Source of the DNA: Kitasatospora sp. MAP12-44
GTDB taxonomy: Bacteria; Actinomycetota; Actinomycetes; Streptomycetales; Streptomycetaceae
Assembly: GCF_029892095.1 (NCBI RefSeq)
Contig: NZ_JARZAE010000004.1
Location: 2,046,001 to 2,110,000, forward strand
Reading direction: 5' to 3'
Length of the DNA stretch: 64,000 bases
Part shown: one piece after another, positions 1 through 8,326 of the stretch
Layout of the letters: the number at the start of each line of letters is the position of its first letter
Position numbering within the stretch: position 1 is the stretch's first letter
Notes under the pieces: model-generated
Seen by the model: only the letters and a program-made list of their open reading frames with translations
Told to the model about the DNA's origin: nothing
Database searches by the model: none
Translations under genes and position numbers: made by a program

Positions 1-791
1 AAGCTCACCCAGTAGCCGTTGGTGGCCGCGTGGCCCTGCGCCTCGGTGGCGAAGACACCGCCGTCGTCGGGCGCGCCGCCGGTCGACGAGAAGAGCACGA
101 CGTCCACGTCGAGCCGCTCGTACGCGCCGAACAGCTCGGGAAAGTGCACCTCCATGCCGAGCAGGCACCCGAACCGCACGCCGTCGACCTCGAAGGTGAC
201 CGGCGCCGAGCCGGGCGCGTAGAGGTACGAGATCTTGGTGTGGGAGAGCAGGCGCTCGTCGTAGCGCGTGACCAGCTGCCCCTGGTCGGAGATCACATAC
301 AGGCTGTTGTGCGGGCGGTGCGGGGCGGTCAGCCGGTGCACCGAGCCGAGGACCACCCAGAGGCCGAGCTCGCGCGCCAACTCGGCGGTGGCGCTGAGCT
401 CCTGGCGCAGCACGTGCCAGGCGAAGCGCTCCCAGTCCGCGGCGCCGACCCGCTCCGGGCCGTCGACGGACAGCACCCGCTTGCCGGGAGCGCAGGTGGC
501 GCCCTCGGGGAAGTGCACGATCCGCGCGCCGGCCGCCCGCGCCTCGCGCATCAGGCGGCGCACCTCGCGCCCGCTCTCGCGCAACTCGGCTTCGCTGCGC
601 GGATCGTCGCGGACGGTGCTCTGGGCCACCGCCAGCCGTACGCGCTTGGGCTCGCCGGGAGCCGCAGGGGTCGCGGGCGGCGCGGGCGTCGGGCGCAGGT
701 GGTGCAGGTGGTGCAGGGCCGTGGTGTACGACTGGCCGGTCCTGGCGGCGCGGGCGCGCACCAGGCGCTTGAAGTGCTTGTTCGCTGTCAT
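1..791 (-). CDS. Nitrilase-superfamily carbon-nitrogen hydrolase, C-terminus beyond window
   Basis: The reading frame opens at the ATG at 791 and runs off the left edge without a stop, so the C-terminus is missing. It hydrolyses a non-peptide C-N bond (amide, nitrile or carbamoyl) if it follows its family; the substrate cannot be told. Three family landmarks are visible: a catalytic Glu in FPEG, a Lys/Arg region in RYDERLLSHTK, and a probable nucleophilic Cys in FGCLLGMEVHFPELF, where the usual pattern is C-x-D. The first 30 residues precede the hydrolase domain and contain FKRLVRARAARTGQSY, a short basic segment that I recall at the front of unrelated actinobacterial proteins. The gene stands alone on the minus strand, about 210 nt beyond the stop of the flavoenzyme. 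No Shine-Dalgarno sequence is obvious before the ATG. Confidence 0.82.
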   Translation of the reverse strand, partial: MTANKHFKRLVRARAARTGQSYTTALHHLHHLRPTPAPPATPAAPGEPKRVRLAVAQSTVRDDPRSEAELRESGREVRRLMREARAAGARIVHFPEGATCAPGKRVLSVDGPERVGAADWERFAWHVLRQELSATAELARELGLWVVLGSVHRLTAPHRPHNSLYVISDQGQLVTRYDERLLSHTKISYLYAPGSAPVTFEVDGVRFGCLLGMEVHFPELFGAYERLDVDVVLFSSTGGAPDDGGVFATEAQGHAATNGYWVS

Positions 792-919
792 CGTCCTCTG
801 GCCTTCCACGCCTCGAAGGCAGTCCCACCGGCAACCACATCCGAGACGCTCGGACCATGCGACAACAGCCTGAGACAACAGCCCCTTTGCCTCCGTACAA
901 GACCGCGCCGGGGGCGGTC

Positions 920-989
920 GGGGGAGGTTGGGCGTAGGCCACGCCGGCTACCAGGCTGCCGCGCCCGCCGACTCCTGTCAACCTCCCCC
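920..989 (-). terminator. Inverted repeat downstream of the flavoenzyme gene
   Basis: Eleven-base arms at 920-930 and 979-989 are perfect complements, separated by 48 nt. The repeat lies just past the stop of the minus-strand flavoenzyme at 1004 and before the next minus-strand gene. A terminator is the likely role, but the loop is long and no T-run follows. Confidence 0.4.
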
Positions 990-1003
990 CGCGCACCGCG
1001 CGG

Positions 1004-2635
1004 TCAGGCCGGCAGCTCGATCGACAGCGCGTGGCGGAAGACGTCACGCGGGTCCCAGCGGGCCTTCACCTGCTGCAGGCGCGGGTAGTTGTCCTTGTAG
1101 TACAGCCGGTGCCACGGCACGCCGGAGGTGTTCCACGCCGGGTCGGCCAGGTCGACGTCCGGATAGTTGACGTAGGAGCCGTCGCTGACCTCGCCGGGCA
1201 CCGGAACACCACCGGTGTCCGCGTACACCGCGCGGTAGAACTCGCGGATCCAGCACAGGTTGGCGTCGTCGTCGCCCTCATCCGCCCAGACCGTGTGGTA
1301 AACGGCCTTCATCACCGCGTCGCGCTGGGCGACCGCGGTGGCCGCCGGGTCCACGGTGTTGACCTGGCCGCCGTAGCCGACGATCAGCATGCCCCCGGTC
1401 GGGCCACCGGTGGAGTTCGTCAACTGCCGGTAGATCGCGGCGAGTTGGCGGTCGGTGAAGGAGCGGCGCAGATAGCCGGCCTTGCCCTTGTAGCGACGGA
1501 CGACCACGTCGCCGGACTCCCCGGTACCGGGCCAGGTCGTCGGGTGCAGCCAGGGCATCCGCTCCCCGGCGGCGAGCGTGGGGGTGACGCCGGAGCCGGC
1601 GGTGACCGCGGCCACGAAGTCGGCCACCAGGCCGTCCGCGCCCGGCAGATCGCCGTCGATCCGCACGGTCAGCTGGAACGAACCGGCGCTGCGGTGCGTC
1701 GGCTCGAGGATCGCGTACAGGCCCGCGGACGGCGACCCCGGCGCGCTGTTGCGCTCGTGCCAGGTACCGAAGTTGCGCAGCAGCGTGCTGAACGCCTGCT
1801 CGGTCATGCGCTCGTCCCAGGCCCAGCTGACCAGGTGGACCAGCAGCTCGCGCGGCGCGCGCGGCAGCAGGTGCGCCGGGTCGGTGCCGGTGGCGCCGGG
1901 CGAGCGCAGCCAGTACCGGGTGACCACACCGAAGTTCCCGCCGCCACCGCCGGTGTGCGCCCACCACAGGTCGCGGTTCGGGTCGTCCGGCTCGCGGGTG
2001 GCCACCACCGGGCGGACGTTGCCGTCCCGGTCGGCCACCACCACCTCGACGCCGTACAGGTGGTCCACCACCGAGCCGTACCGGCGCGACAGCGGCCCGT
2101 ACCCGCCGCCGGACAGGTGGCCCCCGGCGCCCACCTCCGGGCAGCCGCCCGCCGGGATGGTCACGCCCCAGCCGGTGAACAGCCGCCGGTACACCTGCCC
2201 GAGCGTGGCCCCCGGCTGCACCGCGAAGGCCCCGCGCTCGGCGTCGAAGCCGACCGCGTCCATCGGCGACAGGTCCAGCAGCAGCCGCACCGCCGGATCC
2301 GCGGTGAACCCCTCGAAGCAGTGCCCGCCGCTGCGCACCGCCACCCGCCGCCCCGAGCGCACGGCATCCGACACCGCGCGCACCACCTGGGCGGTGGACC
2401 CCAGCACCCGGATCTCCTCGGGTGCGCCCACGAAGCGGAAGTTGTTGCCGCGCAGCAGGCTCTCGTAGCGGCAGTCGGCCGGACCCACCGTCACCGGCCC
2501 GAACGCCTCGGGCTCAGCCACGGCAGCCACGGCAGCGGCGCGCGTGGCACCCAATGTGCCTGCCAGGCCCAGCGCGGAGCCGGCCGCCGTGAGCAGGCGG
2601 CGGCGATCCATTACGTTGCGGTCCGGCCGGTCCAT
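1004..2635 (-). CDS. Secreted FAD-dependent oxidoreductase, berberine-bridge-enzyme type
   Basis: Flavoprotein oxidase of the PCMH/BBE family, probably acting outside the membrane. The N-terminus carries a twin-arginine signal (MDRRRLLTAAG followed by a hydrophobic Ala/Leu stretch), so it should be exported folded by Tat. The FAD domain has RSGGH with His105, and GGCPEVGAGGH with Cys165; these are the two positions that carry bicovalent FAD in berberine-bridge-type oxidases. The C-terminal BBE motif is present (YVNYPDVDL, then YYKDNYPRLQQVK and a final DPRDVF). At 543 residues it has the usual length. A GGGAGC ribosome-binding site lies six bases before the ATG at 2635; an internal ATG at residue 9 would also keep the Tat motif. 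The substrate is unknown; family members oxidise sugars, alkaloids or polyketides. The gene is not close to a biosynthetic cluster. Confidence 0.93.
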   Translation of the reverse strand: MDRPDRNVMDRRRLLTAAGSALGLAGTLGATRAAAVAAVAEPEAFGPVTVGPADCRYESLLRGNNFRFVGAPEEIRVLGSTAQVVRAVSDAVRSGRRVAVRSGGHCFEGFTADPAVRLLLDLSPMDAVGFDAERGAFAVQPGATLGQVYRRLFTGWGVTIPAGGCPEVGAGGHLSGGGYGPLSRRYGSVVDHLYGVEVVVADRDGNVRPVVATREPDDPNRDLWWAHTGGGGGNFGVVTRYWLRSPGATGTDPAHLLPRAPRELLVHLVSWAWDERMTEQAFSTLLRNFGTWHERNSAPGSPSAGLYAILEPTHRSAGSFQLTVRIDGDLPGADGLVADFVAAVTAGSGVTPTLAAGERMPWLHPTTWPGTGESGDVVVRRYKGKAGYLRRSFTDRQLAAIYRQLTNSTGGPTGGMLIVGYGGQVNTVDPAATAVAQRDAVMKAVYHTVWADEGDDDANLCWIREFYRAVYADTGGVPVPGEVSDGSYVNYPDVDLADPAWNTSGVPWHRLYYKDNYPRLQQVKARWDPRDVFRHALSIELPA

Positions 2636-2814
2636 CGCGCGCTCCCGTTATGGCGTTAGGGCGTTAGGGCGTTGCGGCTGCGGGGTCGGGTTGCGCCGCA
2701 GAACGGGACCAGCCTGCCCCGGCCGGTGAGTTCGCCCCGCCCGACAGGCCACCCGCGCCGCACCGCGTCCCCCGGCTGCCGTAGCCCGACCAGCGCAACC
2801 GCGGTGGAGGCGCT

Positions 2815-3663
2815 CTACCGGCGGACCGCCGAGATCAGTCCGCCGGGCCCCTCCTCGCGCTGCGGCGGGGTGCTGATCGGGCGGCCGTAGGCGGCAGCGC
2901 GCTCGCGCAGGGTGTGGCTGCCGGCCTCCCAGCCGTGCCCGGCCAGCCAGCCCACCGGGTCGTCGGGCATCTCCGAAACCCACATGGACGCCGCCGATCC
3001 CGGCAGGGCGTCCGCGCCGAAGCGCTCGATCACGCCGCGCGAGCCCAACGTCAGCCCCATCCGACTGCCTGCCGCCGACTGCGCGCTGATCCGGGCCAGC
3101 AGCAGTTCCACCGCGTCCTCGGGCAGATAGATCAGCAGTCCTTCGGCGATCCACACGGTCGGCAGCGCCGGGTCGTGCCCTGCGGCGGTCAGCGCGCCCG
3201 GCCAGTCCTCATGCAGATCCACCGCGACGGTGATCCGCTCGCAGCGTGCGACGGCCCGCTCCTGGCGCAGGACCGAAGCCTTGAAGTCCAGTGGCGCGGC
3301 GGTGTCGACCTCGAACAGCCGGGTGCCCTCGGGCCAGTCCATCCGGAAGGCCCGGCTGTCCATACCGGCGCCGAGCAGCACGACCTGCCGGACCCCGGAC
3401 GCGGAGGCCTGCTGCAACAGGTCGTCGAGGAACTTCGTCCTGATGACGATGGAGAATGCCACGGCCAGCCGGCGGCGGCGCGCGGCCTCGTCAGCGGGCG
3501 GTGGCGAGGAGGGCCACAGGCCACCGGCGGCGGCGAAGGCCTGTGCCAGCGGGTCGCGGAACAGCGCGTTCTCCCGCTCGGTCTCCAGCGCCCTAACCCT
3601 GGCCACCCCCACCGCCGTTGCCCATACTCCCGAGGGCTGCACCCGCTCCTGCTCATCAGTCAT
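2815..3663 (-). CDS. SAM-dependent methyltransferase, TIGR00027 / leucine carboxyl methyltransferase-like
   Basis: Class I methyltransferase of the actinobacterial family related to leucine carboxyl methyltransferases. Evidence is the opening GVWATAVGVARVRALET, the RDPLAQAF segment, the SAM-binding LLGAGMDSRAFRM and the acidic FEVDTAAPLDFK that follows it. The length of 282 residues is normal for the family. The natural substrate of these enzymes is mostly unknown. The ATG at 3663 follows a short spacer filled by an 11-nt tandem repeat that reaches the stop codon of the upstream penicillin-binding protein gene, so the two genes may be cotranscribed. The downstream flavoenzyme starts about 180 nt further on in the same direction, which is too far to assume an operon. 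Confidence 0.88.
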   Translation of the reverse strand: MTDEQERVQPSGVWATAVGVARVRALETERENALFRDPLAQAFAAAGGLWPSSPPPADEAARRRRLAVAFSIVIRTKFLDDLLQQASASGVRQVVLLGAGMDSRAFRMDWPEGTRLFEVDTAAPLDFKASVLRQERAVARCERITVAVDLHEDWPGALTAAGHDPALPTVWIAEGLLIYLPEDAVELLLARISAQSAAGSRMGLTLGSRGVIERFGADALPGSAASMWVSEMPDDPVGWLAGHGWEAGSHTLRERAAAYGRPISTPPQREEGPGGLISAVRR

Positions 3664-3674
3664 CGCGCCAGCCT

Positions 3675-3723
3675 AGCCCTCGTCCAGCCCTCGTCCAGCC
3701 CGCGTCTAGCCCTCGTCTAGCCC
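3675..3723. repeat. 11-nt tandem repeat, about 4.5 copies
   Basis: Units of the form AGCCCTCGTCY repeat at 3675, 3686, 3697 and 3708, with a partial copy at 3719. The TAG stop of the minus-strand penicillin-binding protein gene lies inside the array, so copy-number change would alter its extreme 3' end and the spacer to the methyltransferase gene. Confidence 0.85.
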
Positions 3724-5531
3724 GGGTTGCCCACCGCCAGGACGTGTGCGACCGCCTGGCCGGCCGCCACGGCGCCGTAGCCGCCGCCCTGGATCTCGGC
3801 GGCGACCGCGAGGTTGCCGCGATAGGCGATGAACCAGCTGTTGGGGGCCGGCGCGCCGTCCACCTGGGCCGTGCCGGTCTTGGCGCCGACCCGGCCGGTC
3901 AGGCCCGCCATGGCCGCCCGGGCCGTGCCGTCGGCCGCGGTCCGGGCCATCATGGCGCGCAGCTCCTGGGCGACCGCGGCGGGCAGCGGGTGGGCGGCCG
4001 CGACCTGGGGCTGACCCGGGCGCAGGACGGGCTGGCGGAAGGTGCCGTTCTCGACGGTCGCCGCGACGGACGCCATGGTGAGCGGGTTGGCCTGGATCCC
4101 ACCCTGGCCGATCACCTCGGCGGCCGCGTCGTCCGAGTCCGTGGGAGGCGGGATCACCGCGTCGAAGCTGCTCACCCCCGGTCCGGTGGACCAGGCTTGG
4201 CCGATGCCGAACTGCTGGGCGGTCTGCGCGAGCGCGCCGGGGGCGAGCTTGGCGTGGCTCTCATCGATGAAGGCGGTGTTGCAGGACTGCGCGAAGTCGT
4301 CGGCCAGCGTGTAGTCGAGGTGGTCGCCGGCCTCGTCGTTGCGCCAGAGCTTCGGCGAGTTGGTGGTCGCCTTGCACGGGACGGCGCTCTGCGGCTGGTC
4401 GCCGGCCTCCAGCAGGGCGGCGGCGGTGATCACCTTCATCGTGGAGCCGGGCGCGACGTCTGCGAGGAACGCCCCGTTGAAGCCGCCGGCCGGTGCGTTG
4501 GCCACGGCCAGGATGTCGCCCGTGCTGGGCTCGATCGCCACGAGTGAGGCGGGGTTGACGCCCGCCGACTGCTGCGCGACCGCCGCCTCCGCCGCCGCCT
4601 GGAGGTCGGCGTCCAGGGTCAGCCGGTCCTCATGGCCGGCCGTCGGCTGGGAGATGACGAATAACTGGTCGGCGGGATTGCTGCCGGAGTCGCCGGAGTC
4701 GCCGGTGATCACCACGGCCTTGCCCGGGGTGCCGCCGGAGGGGCTGGCGGTGCTGGACGGGCTGGTGGCGCTGGAGGGACTGGCGGCGCTCGCGTCGGGC
4801 GGCTGCAGGGCGGCGAGCAGCGGGGCGAGCGAGGGGAACGTGTCCAGCGGGCGGCCCTTGCGGTCGGTCGTCCTGGCGTCCAGGGCGGCCACCGCGCGGA
4901 TGCCGATCGACTCGCCCGGGCCCAGCTGCGGGTGGATCACGGTGGGGGCCCAGTGCACCAGCGTCCGCCCGTCGGCACCGCGCTGCACGCCCACCTGCCC
5001 GTCGTACGTCCAGGGGGCGGGGGCACCGGCGAAGGTGACGGTGGCCTTGAAGCCGAGGGTCAGCTGCCCCGGGGTCACCGCCAGCCCGTTGGCGAGCGGG
5101 CCGCTCGGCGCGAAGGCCAGCGAGGTCGGCTGGAGGGTGTCGCGAAAGGCGGTCAGCGCGGTGACCGCGTCGGCGGGTCCGTCGGTCAGCGCTCCGGCCC
5201 CCGCCAGGTCACCGCCGGCCCAGTCGCTCAGGAACGCCTGCTCGACGGCCGCCGCCTGCACGGCGCTCGGCGGGGCGCCGTCGGTGGTCGGCGCGGCGGA
5301 GCGGCCCGGGCCCGGCGGGCCGGCGGTGTGCGAGCCGCCCTCGATGGCGGAGCCCAGGTTGTACGCGCCGAGGCCGCCCACCACGAAGAGGCCGAGCACT
5401 ACGCCGGCCAGGCCGACTTTGAGGACCGTACGGGTGGACAGACGCGCCACGGGCTCGTCGCCGTACTCCTCGCCGTAGTCCTCGCCGTCCGTATCCCAGC
5501 GCACGCCGTACCTGTCGGACCCATCGTCCAT
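3717..5531 (-). CDS. Penicillin-binding protein, class B-type transpeptidase
   Basis: Membrane-anchored D,D-transpeptidase that cross-links peptidoglycan outside the membrane. From the chosen start, residues 36-56 form a single membrane anchor after an acidic cytoplasmic head; an NTF2-like MecA_N-type region follows, and then the transpeptidase domain. All three catalytic motifs are present: STMK with Ser363 and Lys366, SCN with Ser416 and Asn418, and KTGT starting at Lys551. I chose the ATG at 5531 because GGGGGGAGAG lies five bases before it. In-frame GTG 5561 and ATG 5555 overlap or abut the upstream stop and are alternatives. Length is about 604 residues. A Ser/Pro-rich linker lies at about residues 245-275. 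It follows a sigma factor gene and a membrane-protein gene on the same strand, which suggests envelope-stress control. Confidence 0.93.
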   Translation of the reverse strand: MDDGSDRYGVRWDTDGEDYGEEYGDEPVARLSTRTVLKVGLAGVVLGLFVVGGLGAYNLGSAIEGGSHTAGPPGPGRSAAPTTDGAPPSAVQAAAVEQAFLSDWAGGDLAGAGALTDGPADAVTALTAFRDTLQPTSLAFAPSGPLANGLAVTPGQLTLGFKATVTFAGAPAPWTYDGQVGVQRGADGRTLVHWAPTVIHPQLGPGESIGIRAVAALDARTTDRKGRPLDTFPSLAPLLAALQPPDASAASPSSATSPSSTASPSGGTPGKAVVITGDSGDSGSNPADQLFVISQPTAGHEDRLTLDADLQAAAEAAVAQQSAGVNPASLVAIEPSTGDILAVANAPAGGFNGAFLADVAPGSTMKVITAAALLEAGDQPQSAVPCKATTNSPKLWRNDEAGDHLDYTLADDFAQSCNTAFIDESHAKLAPGALAQTAQQFGIGQAWSTGPGVSSFDAVIPPPTDSDDAAAEVIGQGGIQANPLTMASVAATVENGTFRQPVLRPGQPQVAAAHPLPAAVAQELRAMMARTAADGTARAAMAGLTGRVGAKTGTAQVDGAPAPNSWFIAYRGNLAVAAEIQGGGYGAVAAGQAVAHVLAVGNPG

Positions 5532-5557
5532 CGGTCGCTCTCCCCCCGGAGTCATCT

Positions 5558-6304
5558 TCACTTCTCCCAGTGCGCGTTCAGTGCGATCGCTCGCAACTCA
5601 TCCATGGTCAGCGGTAGTTCGCTCCACTTCGCGGGAGGGCCCTGGACGAGGACCGCGTTGAACTCAGTGGCGTCCACCTTGCGGCCGTCCGCACGGTAGG
5701 CGTCCACCCGCCAGTTGACCAATCCGTTCCCCGACGACACCTGCTGAGTCAGGACGACGGTACCGTCCGGGAGCGTCTCACAGACCGCCGTGGCGGTCGG
5801 GCGGCAGGCCTGCCGCATCTCCTGCAACTGGTCCGGGGCGAGATCCGCCAGGCCCAGCGCCAGGGTGCCACTGCCGTGACCGTCGGCCAGATCCACCATG
5901 CCCATGATCTCGGGCCCCAGCCGGTTGCCTCCCGCGACTTGCCCGTCCTTGAAAGTGCCGAGGTCGCGCGGATCGCGGACAGTGCTTCCGGCGGGCAGCA
6001 GCGCGGCCAGCTGGTCACTGATCAGGCCGGACGGCGACGGCGCAACGGACACCGAAGTGGCCGCGGGCGCCGGCCGCACCGCGTCGTGGTCGGTCAGCCC
6101 AGCGATCCCGAACGCCGTCCCGCCGACCGCCACCACCAGCGCGGCGGCCGACAGTTGGGCGCGCCGCACCCGCCGCAGGTGCCGGCCGCGCAGGGCCGCG
6201 CGCTGGACCAGGTCGGGGCTGTGCGGGGCGAACCGCCCGGCGGCACGGTCCAAGGCGTCGGCCATCAGCCGTTCGTCGCTGTCGACCAGTTCGTCGGGGG
6301 ACAC
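5558..6304 (-). CDS. Single-pass membrane protein between sigma factor and PBP, possible anti-sigma factor
   Basis: 248 residues from a GTG preceded by ACGGAGAG. The first ~60 residues are polar and basic and end in an Arg-rich stretch (RGRHLRRVRRAQ), followed by one hydrophobic segment (LSAAALVVAVGGTAFGIAGL) and an extracytoplasmic domain of about 170 residues. This topology and its position straight after a SigE-family sigma gene fit an anti-sigma factor or a lipid-linked sensor. There is no zinc-finger H-x3-C-x2-C motif, so it is not a ZAS-type anti-sigma factor. The outer domain contains GSTVRDPRDLGTF and a paired Cys region (ACRPTATAVCETL) that could form a disulfide. I do not recognise the family. 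The stop overlaps the earliest possible start of the PBP gene. Confidence 0.8.
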   Translation of the reverse strand: MSPDELVDSDERLMADALDRAAGRFAPHSPDLVQRAALRGRHLRRVRRAQLSAAALVVAVGGTAFGIAGLTDHDAVRPAPAATSVSVAPSPSGLISDQLAALLPAGSTVRDPRDLGTFKDGQVAGGNRLGPEIMGMVDLADGHGSGTLALGLADLAPDQLQEMRQACRPTATAVCETLPDGTVVLTQQVSSGNGLVNWRVDAYRADGRKVDATEFNAVLVQGPPAKWSELPLTMDELRAIALNAHWEK

Positions 6305-6366
6305 GGTGCTCTCCGTTCGGTCGGAGGTCGGAGTCAGGGGACGGCGGAAGTGGGGCCCGGGCACGG

Positions 6367-6867
6367 TCAGGACCTCGCCAGCTCGGCCAGGTCGTCGCCG
6401 AGCACCGACCGCAGCTTCTGCAGGGCCCGCAGGCTCCGGACCCGCACGGCGCCCTGCGAAACCCGCAGCGTCTGAGCGGTCTCCTCGACGGACTGGTCCT
6501 GCCAGTAGCGCAGCACCAGCACCGCCCGGTCCTTGGCGGTGAGCTTCGCCAGGGCGTCCATCAGGGCCATCCGCAGCTCCGGGTCGTCCACCGGGCCGGC
6601 CGACTCGGGAACCGCCTCGACCGGCCGCTCGGAGGAACTGCGCCGGCGCCGGTAGGAGATGAAGGTACGGACCAGCACCGTCCGCGCGTAGGCGGTCGGC
6701 GACCCGGTGAGGTCGATCCGATGCCAGGAGCGGTACACCTTGGCGAGCGTCTCCTGCACGAGGTCCTCGGCCAGATGCCAGTCCCCCGTGAGCAGGCAGG
6801 CGGTGCGGAACAGCCGACCGCTGCACGCGTGCGCGAACTCGAAGAAGTCCGCTGGTACGTCCCCCAC
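6367..6867 (-). CDS. SigE-family RNA polymerase sigma factor (TIGR02983-like)
   Basis: Small ECF-like sigma factor of the actinobacterial SigE family, 166 residues from a GTG with GGAAGGA 9-10 bases upstream. Region 2 shows FFEFAHACSGRLFRTACLL, then GDWHLAEDLVQETLAKVYRSW. Region 4 is the helix-turn-helix with ALAKLTAKDRAVLVLRYW and SVEETAQTLRVSQGAVRV. It should direct RNA polymerase to its own regulon, perhaps including the two downstream genes, a membrane protein 62 nt away and a penicillin-binding protein. The gene starts about 200 nt from divergent cobL; the promoters of both must lie in 6868-7072. Confidence 0.93.
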   Translation of the reverse strand: MGDVPADFFEFAHACSGRLFRTACLLTGDWHLAEDLVQETLAKVYRSWHRIDLTGSPTAYARTVLVRTFISYRRRRSSSERPVEAVPESAGPVDDPELRMALMDALAKLTAKDRAVLVLRYWQDQSVEETAQTLRVSQGAVRVRSLRALQKLRSVLGDDLAELARS

Positions 6868-7072
6868 CGAAGGTGTCCTTCCACCTGACGTTGTCACTCC
6901 TCCAACGCTGCGACCCGCCCCTCGTGTTACATCCTTTTCGAGAGATTCCGGATGCGAGGGTCCAGAACTCCCCGGACGGGCGGTGGACAGGCTCGGAGGG
7001 CTGGACCCGGGGTGCCCGGTACGGACCGGTAGGCTGCCGGTGCGCCTGCCCGGACCTGCGAGGAGACCCCTG

Positions 7073-8326
7073 TTGACCAGCCCACCAACCACCCCGCCGG
7101 TGACGGTCGTGGGGATCGGCGCGGACGGTTGGGCCGGGCTCGCGCCGGCCTCGCGGGCCGCGCTGGAGGCGGCCGAGACGGTGATCGGCGGCCCCCGGCA
7201 ACTGGCGCTGCTGCCACCGGTGGTCGGAGCCGTCCGGGTGCCGTGGCCCTCGCCGCTGCGGCCCGCCGTGCGCGGGCTGCTGGCGGCGCACGCCGAGCGC
7301 CGGGTGGCGGTGCTGGCCAGCGGCGATCCGATGTTCTTCGGGATCGGCCGGACGCTGACCGAGCTGCTGGGCGCCGACCGGCTGCGAGTGCTGCCGCACC
7401 CGTCCTCGGTCTCCTACGCCTGCGCGCGGCTCGGCTGGGCGCTCGAGGAGACCGAGACGGTCAGCCTGGTCGGGCGCGAACTCGCCACGCTGGCGGGCGC
7501 GCTGCACGACGGACGGCGGCTGCTGGCGCTGAGCGCCGACGCGCACACCCCGGCCGCCGTCGCGGGTCTGCTGCGCGAGCGCGGCTACGGACCGAGCGAG
7601 TTGCGGGTACTCGAGCAGCTGGGCGGCCCGGACGAGCGGGTGCTGGACGGCCTGGCGCAGGACTGGGCACACCCGGCCGGCGACCGGCTGAACATCGTCG
7701 CGGTGCACTGCCGGGCCGCCGCGGACACCGTGCCCGGTTCGCTTGTGCCCGGCCTGCGGGACGAACTCTTCGAGAGTGACGGACAGTTGACGAAGCGTCA
7801 TGTCCGGGCTGCGACACTCGCCACGCTCGCCCCCAGGCCCGGCGAGCTGCTCTGGGACGTCGGCGGCGGCTCCGGCAGCATCGCGATCGAGTGGCTGCGC
7901 GCCCACCGCGGCTGCCAGGCCGTCAGCGTGGAACGCGACCCGGTGCGGGCCGAGCGGATCACCCGCAACGCGGCCGCGCTCGGCGTGCCACGACTGCGCG
8001 TGGTGACCGGCGCCGCCCCCGCCGCGCTGGCCGAACTGCCCGTGCCCGACGCGGTGTTCATCGGCGGCGGCTTGACCGCGCCCGGACTGCTCGACGCCTG
8101 CTGGACCGCCCTGCCGCCCGGCGGCCGGCTGGTCGCCAACACCGTGACCCTGGAGTCCGAGGCGCTGCTCACCGAGTGGTACCGCCGCTGCGGCGGCGAG
8201 CTGCTGCGCCTGGCCGTCGCCCACGCCGTGCCGGTCGGCGGCTTCACCGGGTGGCGGCAGGCGATGCCGGTCACCCAGTGGTCGGTCGTCAAACCCGCCA
8301 CACCCCTTGGAGGAGAAGCCTCGTGA
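7073..8326 (+). CDS. cobL: Precorrin-6Y C5,15-methyltransferase (decarboxylating), CbiE-CbiT fusion
   Basis: Bifunctional corrin-ring enzyme that methylates C5 and C15 of precorrin-6Y and decarboxylates the C12 acetate to give precorrin-8. The first ~205 residues are a tetrapyrrole methylase (TVVGIGADGW near the start, LASGDPMFFGIGRTL, PHPSSVSYACARLGW). After a linker, the CbiT half carries KRHVRAATLATLAP and the SAM motif LLWDVGGGSGSIAIEWL. The length of 417 residues fits a full fusion. The start is TTG at 7073 with AGGAGA seven bases upstream; no ATG or closer GTG has an equally good site. The TGA overlaps the GTG of cobM by 4 nt, so the two are translationally coupled. Confidence 0.96.
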   Translation: MTSPPTTPPVTVVGIGADGWAGLAPASRAALEAAETVIGGPRQLALLPPVVGAVRVPWPSPLRPAVRGLLAAHAERRVAVLASGDPMFFGIGRTLTELLGADRLRVLPHPSSVSYACARLGWALEETETVSLVGRELATLAGALHDGRRLLALSADAHTPAAVAGLLRERGYGPSELRVLEQLGGPDERVLDGLAQDWAHPAGDRLNIVAVHCRAAADTVPGSLVPGLRDELFESDGQLTKRHVRAATLATLAPRPGELLWDVGGGSGSIAIEWLRAHRGCQAVSVERDPVRAERITRNAAALGVPRLRVVTGAAPAALAELPVPDAVFIGGGLTAPGLLDACWTALPPGGRLVANTVTLESEALLTEWYRRCGGELLRLAVAHAVPVGGFTGWRQAMPVTQWSVVKPATPLGGEAS

